A DNA stretch of 36,232 bases from Paracoccaceae bacterium (GCA_017854675.1 JAFMHE010000010.1:1-36232); one strand, 5' to 3'. Shown: positions 9,360 to 17,152, numbered from the stretch's first letter. Made by a program: numbers and translations. Notes: generated from the letters alone by a model not told the origin.

Positions 9360-10493
9360 TTAACCGCTGCTCAGCGAGGTCAAAGAAGACGCGGACCCTG
9401 CGGTTCCGGTGATCGCGGAAATGACACGGTTCCACTGGGTGAAGGGGGCTTCGGTCACGTAAAGCGTGTCCCCGTCCCGCACCACAAAATCGCGGGCCAT
9501 GAACATCCCGTTGGGTTTGGTCAGATCCAGCACATAGATCATCCGCTGTGCGCCTTCCAGATCATTGCGCCCAAGCACCTGTCCGGCAATTTCCGAAGGT
9601 TCGTTGCGGAAAATAAACACGCCCGTTGGGTCAGCGGTTGCGGCATTCAGGCCACCAACCTGTGCGATACCTTCAAGCGCCGACAGGGACTGGCTTTCGA
9701 AGGGGACTTGCGCCTGTCCGCCCGTGGCACCAAGCGCGGTAAAGGACCGGCTGTCTTCTTCGACCAGAACTTTGTCACCTGCACGCAGGGCGATGTCGAG
9801 TTCGGGATGGTCGTAAAGATCGCGGAACCAGATCTTGCCGCGCTGGTTGCCACGGATAACGGTCACTTGGGCGATTTCTGGCTCGATGCTCACGCCGCCT
9901 GCATTTGCCAGCATGGTGGACAAAGTACGGGTCGGGCGTTCAATCGGGAAGATACCCGGCGAGCCGACACTCCCGACCAGCGAAACAGTTGAGCCGTCAC
10001 CCGCTTCGCGGCGGACTTCGACCTGTGGGTCAGGGGTCTGTTCGCCCAGTTTATTGGTGATAATGCGCCGCAATGCATCCGGTGAATTGCCTGCCGCTTT
10101 GATCCGTCCCGCATAGGGAATAAAGATAAAGCCGGACCCGTCGACCTGAATTTCAGCAAGTCCGGTCGCGGGCGAACCTTCAACGCCCAAAAGCGGATCA
10201 TCAACGTTTTCGTAGACCGTGATGCCCAATACGTCGCCCGGTTGGATCGTGTCAGAGCCAAGGATCGCGGCGTTTTTGAAGCTGTCAGAGAAACCAAGGG
10301 CCGGAACCACGGCCGTGGCGCGGGTCACACGGTCGTTAACCGCTACAACAAAGGCGTCGCCCTCTTGCTGCACAGACCCTGCGTAGATTTGCTTTTTGTT
10401 GGGGCCAACCTGCGGCAAACCACAAGATGACAGGACGGCCAACGCCGCCACTGCTGCGATGGGGCGCGCCCACCGGTATGATACGGATTTCAC
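9360..10493 (-). CDS. Polysaccharide export outer-membrane lipoprotein (Wza/KpsD family)
   Basis: Lipobox LSSC; GDVLGITVYENVDDPL and SLBB-like repeats (VSLVGSVGSPGIFPIERPTRTLSTMLANAGG). Confidence 0.9.
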   Translation of the reverse strand: MKSVSYRWARPIAAVAALAVLSSCGLPQVGPNKKQIYAGSVQQEGDAFVVAVNDRVTRATAVVPALGFSDSFKNAAILGSDTIQPGDVLGITVYENVDDPLLGVEGSPATGLAEIQVDGSGFIFIPYAGRIKAAGNSPDALRRIITNKLGEQTPDPQVEVRREAGDGSTVSLVGSVGSPGIFPIERPTRTLSTMLANAGGVSIEPEIAQVTVIRGNQRGKIWFRDLYDHPELDIALRAGDKVLVEEDSRSFTALGATGGQAQVPFESQSLSALEGIAQVGGLNAATADPTGVFIFRNEPSEIAGQVLGRNDLEGAQRMIYVLDLTKPNGMFMARDFVVRDGDTLYVTEAPFTQWNRVISAITGTAGSASSLTSLSSG

Positions 10494-10607
10494 TGCCCGG
10501 TCTCCTCGACCTATTCAAACTGCCTCAAAATCGCCGGTTTTTCCGACGTAGTTAGCGTGATCGTATCGCAGTTTATTTCGAAAATCTAGCTGGTTGAGGG
10601 GCTTAGG

Positions 10608-11909
10608 TCAGCTAACGACGCGCAACTGTTGCCGTGGGGCCGCGGTACCGTTTTCCAGCGCCTCATAGGGGTCATGGGCCGCCAGCATCATGTCCACGAC
10701 CTGCCGCAGCAGTTGGCGGCGCCCGCGTGCAGCATAAAAGCCCCCCGGAACCTGTGAAGTTTCAAGGAGGTAGCGGCGAAAATCCTTGTAGGCTTTGTTG
10801 TCGGGACGTGTCGCGGCCTTAAAAAATCCGGGCAGTGGCTGATCAGAGACGAATTCCGGTTTGGCATAGACGGCCTTTCCAAACACCTTGAGCGGGATAC
10901 CGCGCCAGAGCACCTGTTGTCCTGCGGTGGAATTTACCGTCACCGCCGTGCGCGCATCGTTCAAGAGCTGCGCCAGCTTGCCGCCCCGCACATAATGTAC
11001 GCGGTTTGCGATTCCCTGCGCGCGGGCAATGCGCTTGACCTCATGGCGCAGCGGCACGCGGCCATCTTCCAGCGGATGCGCCTTGACCACCAGATGGTGG
11101 TGCCTGGGCGCGCCTTTTGCAAAACCGTCGATCACCAGTTCCAGAAAATCCGAGGTGGTCTCAAACGGGGAGTGGGTTTGAAACGCGCTGTCGTGTTCCA
11201 GTTGCAGCAGCGCCAAATGATAGGGAAACCCGCCCAACCGGATGCGCATTGTCGCGACCAGCCGGTCAATCGCCAGAAGCGGCATCAGCAGCAGGCGTTT
11301 GAGATATAGCAAGAACTCTTGCGTGACAGTCAGGCTGCGATGCGGGCGGAAATTGCGGTAAGGGCGGTTCCAGAACATGACATACCAATGATAAAGCGCC
11401 CCGTAAAAGATATGCTGGCGCATATCGCCCCAATGGCCGGGGGGCAGGGGGGCTTCCATGTCGGATTGGGCGAGGGCGGTCTGCATGGCGGTGATGGTCA
11501 TGTCCATCAGTTTGGAATTGCCGTTGCTGCCATCGCGTTCATAAGTGACCCAATAGGGCCGCATGTAGCCTTCTTCAAAGACATGTACGGTCAGACCGCG
11601 GCGCTTTGCCTCGGCGATGGCTTGGGCATGGACGGGACGGGTATCACCATAAAGCACGATGTCGGTGACAGACTTTTCGTCGACCAAGGCGCCGAAAGTG
11701 TCAGCCCATGCGTCTATCGGGTCGCGGTAGGCGATGTAGCTTTTTGGATGGCGCCAGAACGCGCGATCACCTGCGTTAAAGCCGACGCGCCACACTTCGG
11801 CCCCGGCCAGCTGCAGCATTTTGCCCAGCCGGTTGAAAAAGGGACCATGTGGCCCTTGCAGGAACAAAAAGACCCTGCTGTGTGTCGGCGCTGTTGTCAT
11901 CACGCTCAT
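10608..11909 (-). CDS. kpsS: Capsular polysaccharide biosynthesis protein KpsS family
   Basis: FLFLQGPHGPFFNRLGKMLQLAGAEVWRVGFNAGD...FEEGYMRPYWVTYERDGSNGNS...VNSTAGQQVLWRGIPLKVFGKAVY typical of KpsS. Confidence 0.9.
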   Translation of the reverse strand: MSVMTTAPTHSRVFLFLQGPHGPFFNRLGKMLQLAGAEVWRVGFNAGDRAFWRHPKSYIAYRDPIDAWADTFGALVDEKSVTDIVLYGDTRPVHAQAIAEAKRRGLTVHVFEEGYMRPYWVTYERDGSNGNSKLMDMTITAMQTALAQSDMEAPLPPGHWGDMRQHIFYGALYHWYVMFWNRPYRNFRPHRSLTVTQEFLLYLKRLLLMPLLAIDRLVATMRIRLGGFPYHLALLQLEHDSAFQTHSPFETTSDFLELVIDGFAKGAPRHHHLVVKAHPLEDGRVPLRHEVKRIARAQGIANRVHYVRGGKLAQLLNDARTAVTVNSTAGQQVLWRGIPLKVFGKAVYAKPEFVSDQPLPGFFKAATRPDNKAYKDFRRYLLETSQVPGGFYAARGRRQLLRQVVDMMLAAHDPYEALENGTAAPRQQLRVVS

Positions 11910-12006
11910 CTTATCTGTCTGCTCTGGCTGCGCGTTAACGCAAAATACGCCCGGATCGCGTTAAAATTATCGCGGGCGGTGGACTTGCCTGTCTATGGGC
12001 GGAAGG

Positions 12007-12021
12007 TTAACTCAGAATTAA
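12007..12021. promoter_or_regulatory. Candidate CtrA box TTAA-N7-TTAA in kpsS/ribE divergent region
   Basis: TTAA CTCAGAA TTAA at 12007-12021; GCGTTAACGC palindrome at 11932-11941 and a second CGCGTTAA at 11957-11964 nearby. Confidence 0.4.
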
Positions 12022-12044
12022 GCATCTGAATAGGAGTTGGCGCT

Positions 12045-12632
12045 ATGTTTACCGGCATCATAACGGACATCGGCACAATCGCTGCATTGGAGCAACAGGG
12101 CGATCTGCGCGCGCGGATCACCACGGGCTACGATACAGGCGGGATCGACATGGGGGCGTCCATTGCGAGTGACGGTGTTTGCCTGACGGTCGTAGGCTTG
12201 GGGGACGACTGGTACGAGGTGCAAATCAGCGCAGAGACGGTTGCAATGACGAACTTGGCCGGTTGGGCCGTAGGACAACGTGTCAACCTGGAGCGCGCCT
12301 TAAAGGTGGGCGACGAATTGGGCGGTCACATTGTATCGGGTCATGTCGACGGTGTCGCAGAAGTGATCAAGATGGCGGATGAGGGCGACAGCACACGTGT
12401 CACTCTTCGCGCGCCAAAAGGTCTGGCGCGGTTCATCGCTCCCAAGGGGTCTGTCGCATTGAATGGCACATCCTTGACGGTGAATGAAGTTGAAGGTTGT
12501 GATTTTGGTATCAACTTTATCCCCCACACCAAGGATGTCACGACATGGGGTGATGTGGCCGTCGGGGACCGGATCAATCTGGAAATTGACACGCTTGCCC
12601 GCTACGTCGCCCGTCTGGCGGAGGTGTCATGA
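12045..12632 (+). CDS. ribE: Riboflavin synthase alpha chain
   Basis: MFTGIITDIGTI...GxxIAxDGVCLTV...SGHVDGVAEV...GSVALNGTSLTVNEV. Confidence 0.97.
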   Translation: MFTGIITDIGTIAALEQQGDLRARITTGYDTGGIDMGASIASDGVCLTVVGLGDDWYEVQISAETVAMTNLAGWAVGQRVNLERALKVGDELGGHIVSGHVDGVAEVIKMADEGDSTRVTLRAPKGLARFIAPKGSVALNGTSLTVNEVEGCDFGINFIPHTKDVTTWGDVAVGDRINLEIDTLARYVARLAEVS

Positions 12633-12850
12633 AGCCCTTGGTGCTTGCCTCATGGGAGGATCCTAACGGGATCACATGTGTTGACATTCTTGATCTGCGC
12701 GATGGGACTTTCGGCTTTTCACCCTGTCGGCGCGACCCAGAGGACGCCCATGGGTGGCGGCGCATGCGGGGAGAGGATTTCGGTTGTTTTAGCAGCCGGC
12801 AGGCAGCAGAGGCGGCTGCGCGCAGCGCCATGCCGGAGTGCGCGCAATGA
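12629..12850 (+). CDS. Hypothetical small protein (73 aa)
   Basis: ATGA overlap with ribE and ATGA overlap with the following ORF suggests translational coupling. Confidence 0.6.
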   Translation: MKPLVLASWEDPNGITCVDILDLRDGTFGFSPCRRDPEDAHGWRRMRGEDFGCFSSRQAAEAAARSAMPECAQ

Positions 12851-13416
12851 AGCCGGGCATGGGGCATAACCAAGGGCCAACGATGGAAAAGGGCCTGAAA
12901 TGGCGCAGTTTCCAATGGCAAAAGGCGCGTGATGCGGCAATGCCAAAAACGATCCCCTTGATGGTGGTCAAGATGCATGTGGCGCGCGCGCATGCTTTGG
13001 GGCTGGATTATCCGACCTATGCAATGGTGCGAAAAGCGTCCGGGCGCGACATCATGGGGCTGTTGTTTTCATCCAACGCGCTGCGTGTGGTGCGCAGTGA
13101 TCAGCCGCAGATGCCGGTCGCGCGGGGTGAGGTTTTGTCAGCGGTGCAAGGCGCCAAGCGGTTGGCGCTGGTCCATGCGCCGGTGAATGCAGCAGAGGTG
13201 GTGCTGGCCAATGAAGGCATTGATGCGGCTGACCGCGCGCCCAAGTTCACGCAAAGCTGGGCCGAGATGCGCGATCATCTGGGCGGGTTCATCACCGGCC
13301 AGCGGTTGGCGAAGGATCAGGTGTTGATCATTGGCGATACGGCGATGGAACGGGATTGGACGGCCGCGGCACAGGCTGCGGGTTATATCGAGGCGCAGCG
13401 CTATTTTCGCGGCTGA
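12847..13416 (+). CDS. Hypothetical protein (~189 aa) in riboflavin cluster
   Basis: MKPGMGHNQGPTMEKGLKWRSFQWQKARDAAMPKTIPLMVVKMHVARAHALGLDYPTYAMVRKASGRDIMGLLFSSNALRVV...; start chosen at ATG 12847 (ATGA overlap) rather than 12838. Confidence 0.7.
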   Translation: MKPGMGHNQGPTMEKGLKWRSFQWQKARDAAMPKTIPLMVVKMHVARAHALGLDYPTYAMVRKASGRDIMGLLFSSNALRVVRSDQPQMPVARGEVLSAVQGAKRLALVHAPVNAAEVVLANEGIDAADRAPKFTQSWAEMRDHLGGFITGQRLAKDQVLIIGDTAMERDWTAAAQAAGYIEAQRYFRG

Positions 13417-13438
13417 GGCAAGGGCCGGAACACAGGTC

Positions 13439-13564
13439 GTGGCGTTTGTGGGTGATGGCGGTCTTGAGTTTATTTGGAAAATTGAAGCAGGGGATGCGCC
13501 ACTGGTCAAGCGCGGGGTGCTGGGATATGTGGTCAGCAAAGCTGAAATTGGGGCGTTGCCATGA
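13439..13564 (+). CDS. Possible very small ORF (41 aa, GTG start) coupled to ribBA
   Basis: VAFVGDGGLEFIWKIEAGDAPLVKRGVLGYVVSKAEIGALP, ends with ATGA overlap at 13561-13564. The track ORF begins at 13331 but its first part overlaps the preceding gene out of frame. Confidence 0.35.
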   Translation: MAFVGDGGLEFIWKIEAGDAPLVKRGVLGYVVSKAEIGALP

Positions 13565-14685
13565 ATTTTGAGACACCGGGGCCGGTTGAAGAGAAGCTTT
13601 CCTCTGCGATTTCTCCGATTGAGGATATTATCGAGGACGCGCGCGCGGGCCGGATGTTCATTCTTGTCGACCACGAGGATCGCGAGAATGAAGGTGATCT
13701 GGTGATCCCGGCACAGTTTGCGGGTGCCGAAGCGATCAACTTTATGGCGACCTATGGACGCGGTTTGATCTGTCTGCCGATGACGGCGGCGCGGATCACC
13801 AAGCTGGGTCTGCCGATGATGGCGGTGAACAATTCATCGCGCCACGAGACGGCTTTTACGGTTTCTATCGAAGCGCGTGAAGGAGTGAGTACCGGGATTT
13901 CAGCGGCGGACCGCGCGTTGACGGTTGCTGTGGCGATCAACGAACAGGCGGGTGCGGCTGATATTGCCACGCCGGGCCATGTGTTTCCGTTGCGCGCGCG
14001 CGATGGCGGGGTGCTGGTGCGCGCGGGTCATACCGAGGCGGCAGTCGATATTTCGCGGCTTGCGGGACTGCATCCGTCAGGCGTGATCTGCGAGATTATG
14101 AACGACGACGGCACGATGGCGCGGTTGCCGGATCTGGTCGCGTTCGGGGCACAGCATGGGCTTAAGATCGGTACGATCAGCGATCTGATCGCGTACCGGC
14201 ACAAGCATGATAATCTGCTGACGGTGCGTGATACGCGGATGGTAAATTCCGCATATGGCGGCGCATGGGAAATGCGGGTTTTTGCGGATCAGATCACAGG
14301 TACTGACCATGTGGTGCTGAGCAAAGGGGACCTTGCGGGGGATGCGCCTGTTTTGGTTCGGACGCATGCAATCAATGCGCTGGAAGATATCCTGGGGCTG
14401 GGGCCAAGCCCCGCTGATGAATTGCCACGTGCGATGCAGATTATTGCCGACGAAGGGCGTGGCGCCGTTGTGTTGTTCCGTGATCCTTTCCCCAAGTTGC
14501 GGCTTGAGGGGGAAGAGGATGAGGGTCCGCGCACCGTCAAGAACACCGGTTTGGGCGCACAGATATTGTCGAGCATGGGGTTGAGCAAACTGGTTCTGCT
14601 GACGGACAATCCTGAGACACGGTATATGGGCCTTGAGGCCTATAGCATTGAAATTGTGGGCACGCGGCCCATCACGGAAGGGTAG
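13561..14685 (+). CDS. ribB: 3,4-dihydroxy-2-butanone 4-phosphate synthase fused to a degenerate GTP cyclohydrolase II-like domain (RibBX-type)
   Basis: DHBP synthase motifs DHEDRENEGDLVIPA, GLICLPMT; C-terminal half resembles RibA (GAQILSSMGLSKLVLLTDNPETRYMGLEAYSIEIVGTRPI) but lacks the Cys Zn ligands and the RQEGRGIGL motif. Confidence 0.92.
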   Translation: MNFETPGPVEEKLSSAISPIEDIIEDARAGRMFILVDHEDRENEGDLVIPAQFAGAEAINFMATYGRGLICLPMTAARITKLGLPMMAVNNSSRHETAFTVSIEAREGVSTGISAADRALTVAVAINEQAGAADIATPGHVFPLRARDGGVLVRAGHTEAAVDISRLAGLHPSGVICEIMNDDGTMARLPDLVAFGAQHGLKIGTISDLIAYRHKHDNLLTVRDTRMVNSAYGGAWEMRVFADQITGTDHVVLSKGDLAGDAPVLVRTHAINALEDILGLGPSPADELPRAMQIIADEGRGAVVLFRDPFPKLRLEGEEDEGPRTVKNTGLGAQILSSMGLSKLVLLTDNPETRYMGLEAYSIEIVGTRPITEG

Positions 14686-14688
14686 ATC

Positions 14689-15243
14689 ATGGCGTCGAGT
14701 GAAGAACATACCGTCCTTGCACGGCCCGTTTTTGATAAGCCTGTTAAGGTTTTGATCGTGGTTTCGCCCTATTACAGCGATATCGCGGCGGGCCTGTTGC
14801 AAGGTGCCACGGCGGAGCTGGAGGCGGCAGGAGCTGCCTACGAGGTCGTGGAGATGCCCGGTGCGTTGGAAATACCGACTGCCATAGGGATCAGCGACCG
14901 GCGCAGCAATTTTGACGGCTACGTCGCACTTGGCTGTGTCATCCGCGGTGAAACGACCCATTACGAGACCGTGTGCAACGACAGCAGCCGCGCGCTGCAA
15001 TTGCTGGGATTGCAGGGGTTATGCATCGGCAATGGCATCTTGACGGTCGAAAACAAGGCGCAGGCAGATGTACGCGCCGATCCTGAAGGCCAAAACAAAG
15101 GTGGCGGTGCTACGGCGGCGGCCTTGCATCTGATCGCACTGGCCCGTAAGTGGTCGCAAACCAGCAAGGGCATTGGATTTATGCCGCGCGGCGAAGATAC
15201 GCTGATGGCGGGTGATGCGGACGATGGAAACCAGATTACATGA
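14689..15243 (+). CDS. ribH: 6,7-dimethyl-8-ribityllumazine synthase
   Basis: VKVLIVVSPYYSDIAAGLLQGA...VEMPGALEIPTAI...YVALGCVIRGETTHYETVC...NGILTVENKAQA. Confidence 0.96.
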   Translation: MASSEEHTVLARPVFDKPVKVLIVVSPYYSDIAAGLLQGATAELEAAGAAYEVVEMPGALEIPTAIGISDRRSNFDGYVALGCVIRGETTHYETVCNDSSRALQLLGLQGLCIGNGILTVENKAQADVRADPEGQNKGGGATAAALHLIALARKWSQTSKGIGFMPRGEDTLMAGDADDGNQIT

Positions 15244-15722
15244 CAGATGCGGCCCCCGGATTGTCGGGAAACCAGAAACGTAAGATGAAATCGGCATCAC
15301 GGCTTTATGCGGTGCAGGCGTTGTTCCAGATGGAGCATTCGAGCCAGACGGTTGATTCTGTGCGCGCCGAATTCATCGAGCACCGCTTTGGTGCGACCTA
15401 TGATGGTGACGAGATGGTCGATGGGGATATTGACCATTTTGCACATGTGCTTGAAACGGCAGTGAATTATCAGGCCTCGATTGACCAGCAAACGGACCGC
15501 GCGTTGGTTGTGAAATGGCCGATTGCGCGGATTGACCCGACGTTGCGGGCATTGTTTCGTGCTGCTGGCGCGGAGTTCAAAGACCGGGGGACGCCGCCAA
15601 AGGTGGTTATTTCCGAATACGGCGATGTGGCAAAAGCGTTTTTCCCCGACGGCAAAGAGCCGCAGTTCGTGACGGCGGTTTTGGACCATATGGCGCATGA
15701 GGCGCGGCCTGAGGCGTTTTGA
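15240..15722 (+). CDS. nusB: Transcription antitermination factor NusB
   Basis: SASRLYAVQALFQMEHS...DRALVVKWPIARIDPTLRALFRAAGAEF...VVISEYGDVAKAFFPDGKEPQFVTAVLD; ATGA overlap with ribH. Confidence 0.94.
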   Translation: MTDAAPGLSGNQKRKMKSASRLYAVQALFQMEHSSQTVDSVRAEFIEHRFGATYDGDEMVDGDIDHFAHVLETAVNYQASIDQQTDRALVVKWPIARIDPTLRALFRAAGAEFKDRGTPPKVVISEYGDVAKAFFPDGKEPQFVTAVLDHMAHEARPEAF

Positions 15723-15777
15723 ACGCTTGATTTCGCGCTTTGGGTGGCTACTTTAGTCTTAGCCAAAGGGGGCCATT

Positions 15778-16077
15778 ATGCCTAAAATTATGCGTTTTTA
15801 CGCGCTACATTGTGTGATCGGTTTTGCGGTTTCAGCGGTTTTTATCGCGGGACTGTTGTATTTGAACGTCGCGAACCTTTGGCATTTGATCAGCACGTCA
15901 GACATTGGATTCATGGCGCTGCTCGTGTTCTGGGTGCTGAACGGTATTGTTTTCGCAGGTGTCCAGACCGCAGTCGCAGTGATGATGATGGCCGAAGATC
16001 CGAACGCGGATGATGATACGCCCAAAGGCGGCACACCGGTTGCTGTGCACGCGCAGGCCCCAAGCCCGAACCGTTAA
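15778..16077 (+). CDS. Hypothetical inner-membrane protein, two predicted TM helices
   Basis: Hydrophobic segments YALHCVIGFAVSAVFIAGLLYL and IGFMALLVFWVLNGIVFAGVQTAVAVMM. Confidence 0.65.
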   Translation: MPKIMRFYALHCVIGFAVSAVFIAGLLYLNVANLWHLISTSDIGFMALLVFWVLNGIVFAGVQTAVAVMMMAEDPNADDDTPKGGTPVAVHAQAPSPNR

Positions 16078-16103
16078 ACATTAGGGATTTCAGAGGGGTA
16101 GGT

Positions 16104-16265
16104 GTGGCGGGACCACCTCTGCCGGTCAGTTGTATTATTCCCGAGGACCTGAGTTTACAGGTGGGCACCAGGTAAACGAACCAAGGTTCGAACAGAGCCA
16201 GCTCCCTCGGATTTGCGTAAGGCCACTGGAATGTAACGTCACACGAACAGCGCAGAACCCGCCAC
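16104..16265 (+). ncRNA. Candidate structured ncRNA (rod-like; possibly 6S-like, identity not established)
   Basis: Nested pairing: GTGGCGGG 16104-16111/CCCGCCAC 16258-16265; TCTGC 16118-16122/GCAGA 16252-16256; CCGAGG 16141-16146/CCTCGG 16205-16210; GTTTAC 16153-16158/GTAAAC 16172-16177; GAAC 16178-16181/GTTC 16186-16189. Intergenic, no convincing ORF. Confidence 0.55.
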
Positions 16266-16353
16266 TCGTTACATGTAGGATCAATCATGCCTTTCGACAA
16301 TGGGGTATGCGTGAAGAACCGCAACATCGCTGTGGATCGGGCTTTGATTTTTT

Positions 16354-16368
16354 GTTCACGGTATGTTC
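16354..16368. promoter_or_regulatory. LexA (SOS) box GTTC-N7-GTTC
   Basis: GTTC ACGGTAT GTTC, 10 nt upstream of the mmcB ATG; exact alphaproteobacterial LexA consensus. Confidence 0.8.
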
Positions 16369-16378
16369 ATATGTCTGG

Positions 16379-16849
16379 ATGAGTATGTCTGTAGATATCG
16401 AAGAGCCACGCGCGCTGCTGCCCGGTCAGTTGCTTGCGAGGGGTGTATGCCGCCATTTGGCGGGCCAAGGTTTTGCCTGTCTGGAGGAGCTTGTACCAAC
16501 ACGCGGGTTGCGCGTGGATGTGATCGCACTGGGCCCAAAGGGGGAGATATGGATCGTTGAATGTAAATCCAGCCGGGCTGATTTCACCTCGGACAACAAA
16601 TGGCAGGGGTATCTGGAATGGGCGGACAGGTTTTTCTGGGCCGTTGACGCACATTTTCCGACCGAGTTATTGCCCGAGGATTGTGGCATGATCATTGCGG
16701 ACGCCTACGGCGGCGAGATCATCCGCATGGGTTCCGAAGCCAAGCTGGCCGCTGCACGGCGCAAGGTGATGGTGCAAAAGTTTGCAACCCATGCAGCAAG
16801 GCGGCTGCAAGCGATGCGGGATCCTGACGGGCATTTGGGATGGGGATAA
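16379..16849 (+). CDS. mmcB: MmcB family DNA repair protein
   Basis: GQLLARGVCRHLAGQGFACLEELVPTRGLRVDVIALGPKGEIWIVECKSSRADFTSDNKWQGYLEWADRFFWAVDAHFPTELLPEDCGMIIADAYGGEIIR; start set at ATG 16379 because the upstream part of the 16130 ORF lies in the RNA candidate and LexA box. Confidence 0.88.
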   Translation: MSMSVDIEEPRALLPGQLLARGVCRHLAGQGFACLEELVPTRGLRVDVIALGPKGEIWIVECKSSRADFTSDNKWQGYLEWADRFFWAVDAHFPTELLPEDCGMIIADAYGGEIIRMGSEAKLAAARRKVMVQKFATHAARRLQAMRDPDGHLGWG

Positions 16850-16888
16850 CCTTTGCCCGCCCGGCCCATGGGATTTTGGTAGAGGAGT

Positions 16889-17071
16889 TCAGGTTTTGCC
16901 CGCGCGATTCGCTGCAGCCATGATTTCTTCGGCGATTTCCATGGCCTCTTCCGGGGTGAAATCCATCGGGATTTCGATCCCATTGCCTTCGATGAAAAGG
17001 CGAACCATGCCGGCGTCGGTCGGTCCGATTTGCAGGTTCGCTTCGATGTCGCGTTCGGTGTTAATGCCCAT
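16889..17071 (-). CDS. DUF6324 family small protein
   Basis: MGINTERDIEANLQIGPTDAGMVRLFIEGNGIEIPMDFTPEEAMEIAEEIMAAANRAGKT; family name is from recollection. Confidence 0.7.
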   Translation of the reverse strand: MGINTERDIEANLQIGPTDAGMVRLFIEGNGIEIPMDFTPEEAMEIAEEIMAAANRAGKT

Positions 17072-17115
17072 GATCGCCTCCGGACTTTGTGGGATTTATC
17101 GCTAGCGTGGACCCT

Positions 17116-17145
17116 CTTGAAAGGCAAGGGCGTGTTGTCCCATGA
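17116..17145 (+). promoter_or_regulatory. Candidate sigma-32-type promoter for GNAT gene
   Basis: CTTGAA (17116-17121) - N17 - CCCATGA (17139-17145). Confidence 0.3.
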
Positions 17146-17152
17146 TACGGGA

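Noticed and set aside
11319-12029. 236-aa plus-strand ORF antisense to kpsS
   Set aside because: Mostly within kpsS on the opposite strand; no domain recognised.
12022-12044. FMN riboswitch in front of ribE
   Set aside because: Short leader (AAGCATCTGAATAGGAGTTGGCGCT) with none of the conserved RFN element segments; no room unless transcription starts far upstream.
14077-15000. Long minus-strand ORF (307 aa) antisense to ribB/ribH
   Set aside because: Shadow ORF of well-supported coding genes; composition rich in Arg/Gln/His, no recognisable domain.
16178-16193. Second LexA-like site (GAAC...GAAC) in the RNA candidate
   Set aside because: Spacing is N8, not N7, and the sequence is explained by the RNA hairpin GAACCAAGGTTC.
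16221-16229. GCCACTGG inside the RNA candidate, reminiscent of a cobalamin riboswitch segment
   Set aside because: No other conserved cobalamin riboswitch elements around it; likely chance and part of the RNA pairing.
16104-16265. tmRNA or SRP RNA identity for the structured RNA
   Set aside because: No tag-peptide ORF or tRNA-like acceptor with CCA, and no GGTCCGGAAGGAAGCAGCC SRP core.
16130-16378. N-terminal extension of the MmcB ORF (239 aa version)
   Set aside because: Region is occupied by the structured RNA and LexA box, and the extension is not protein-like; ATG 16379 preferred.
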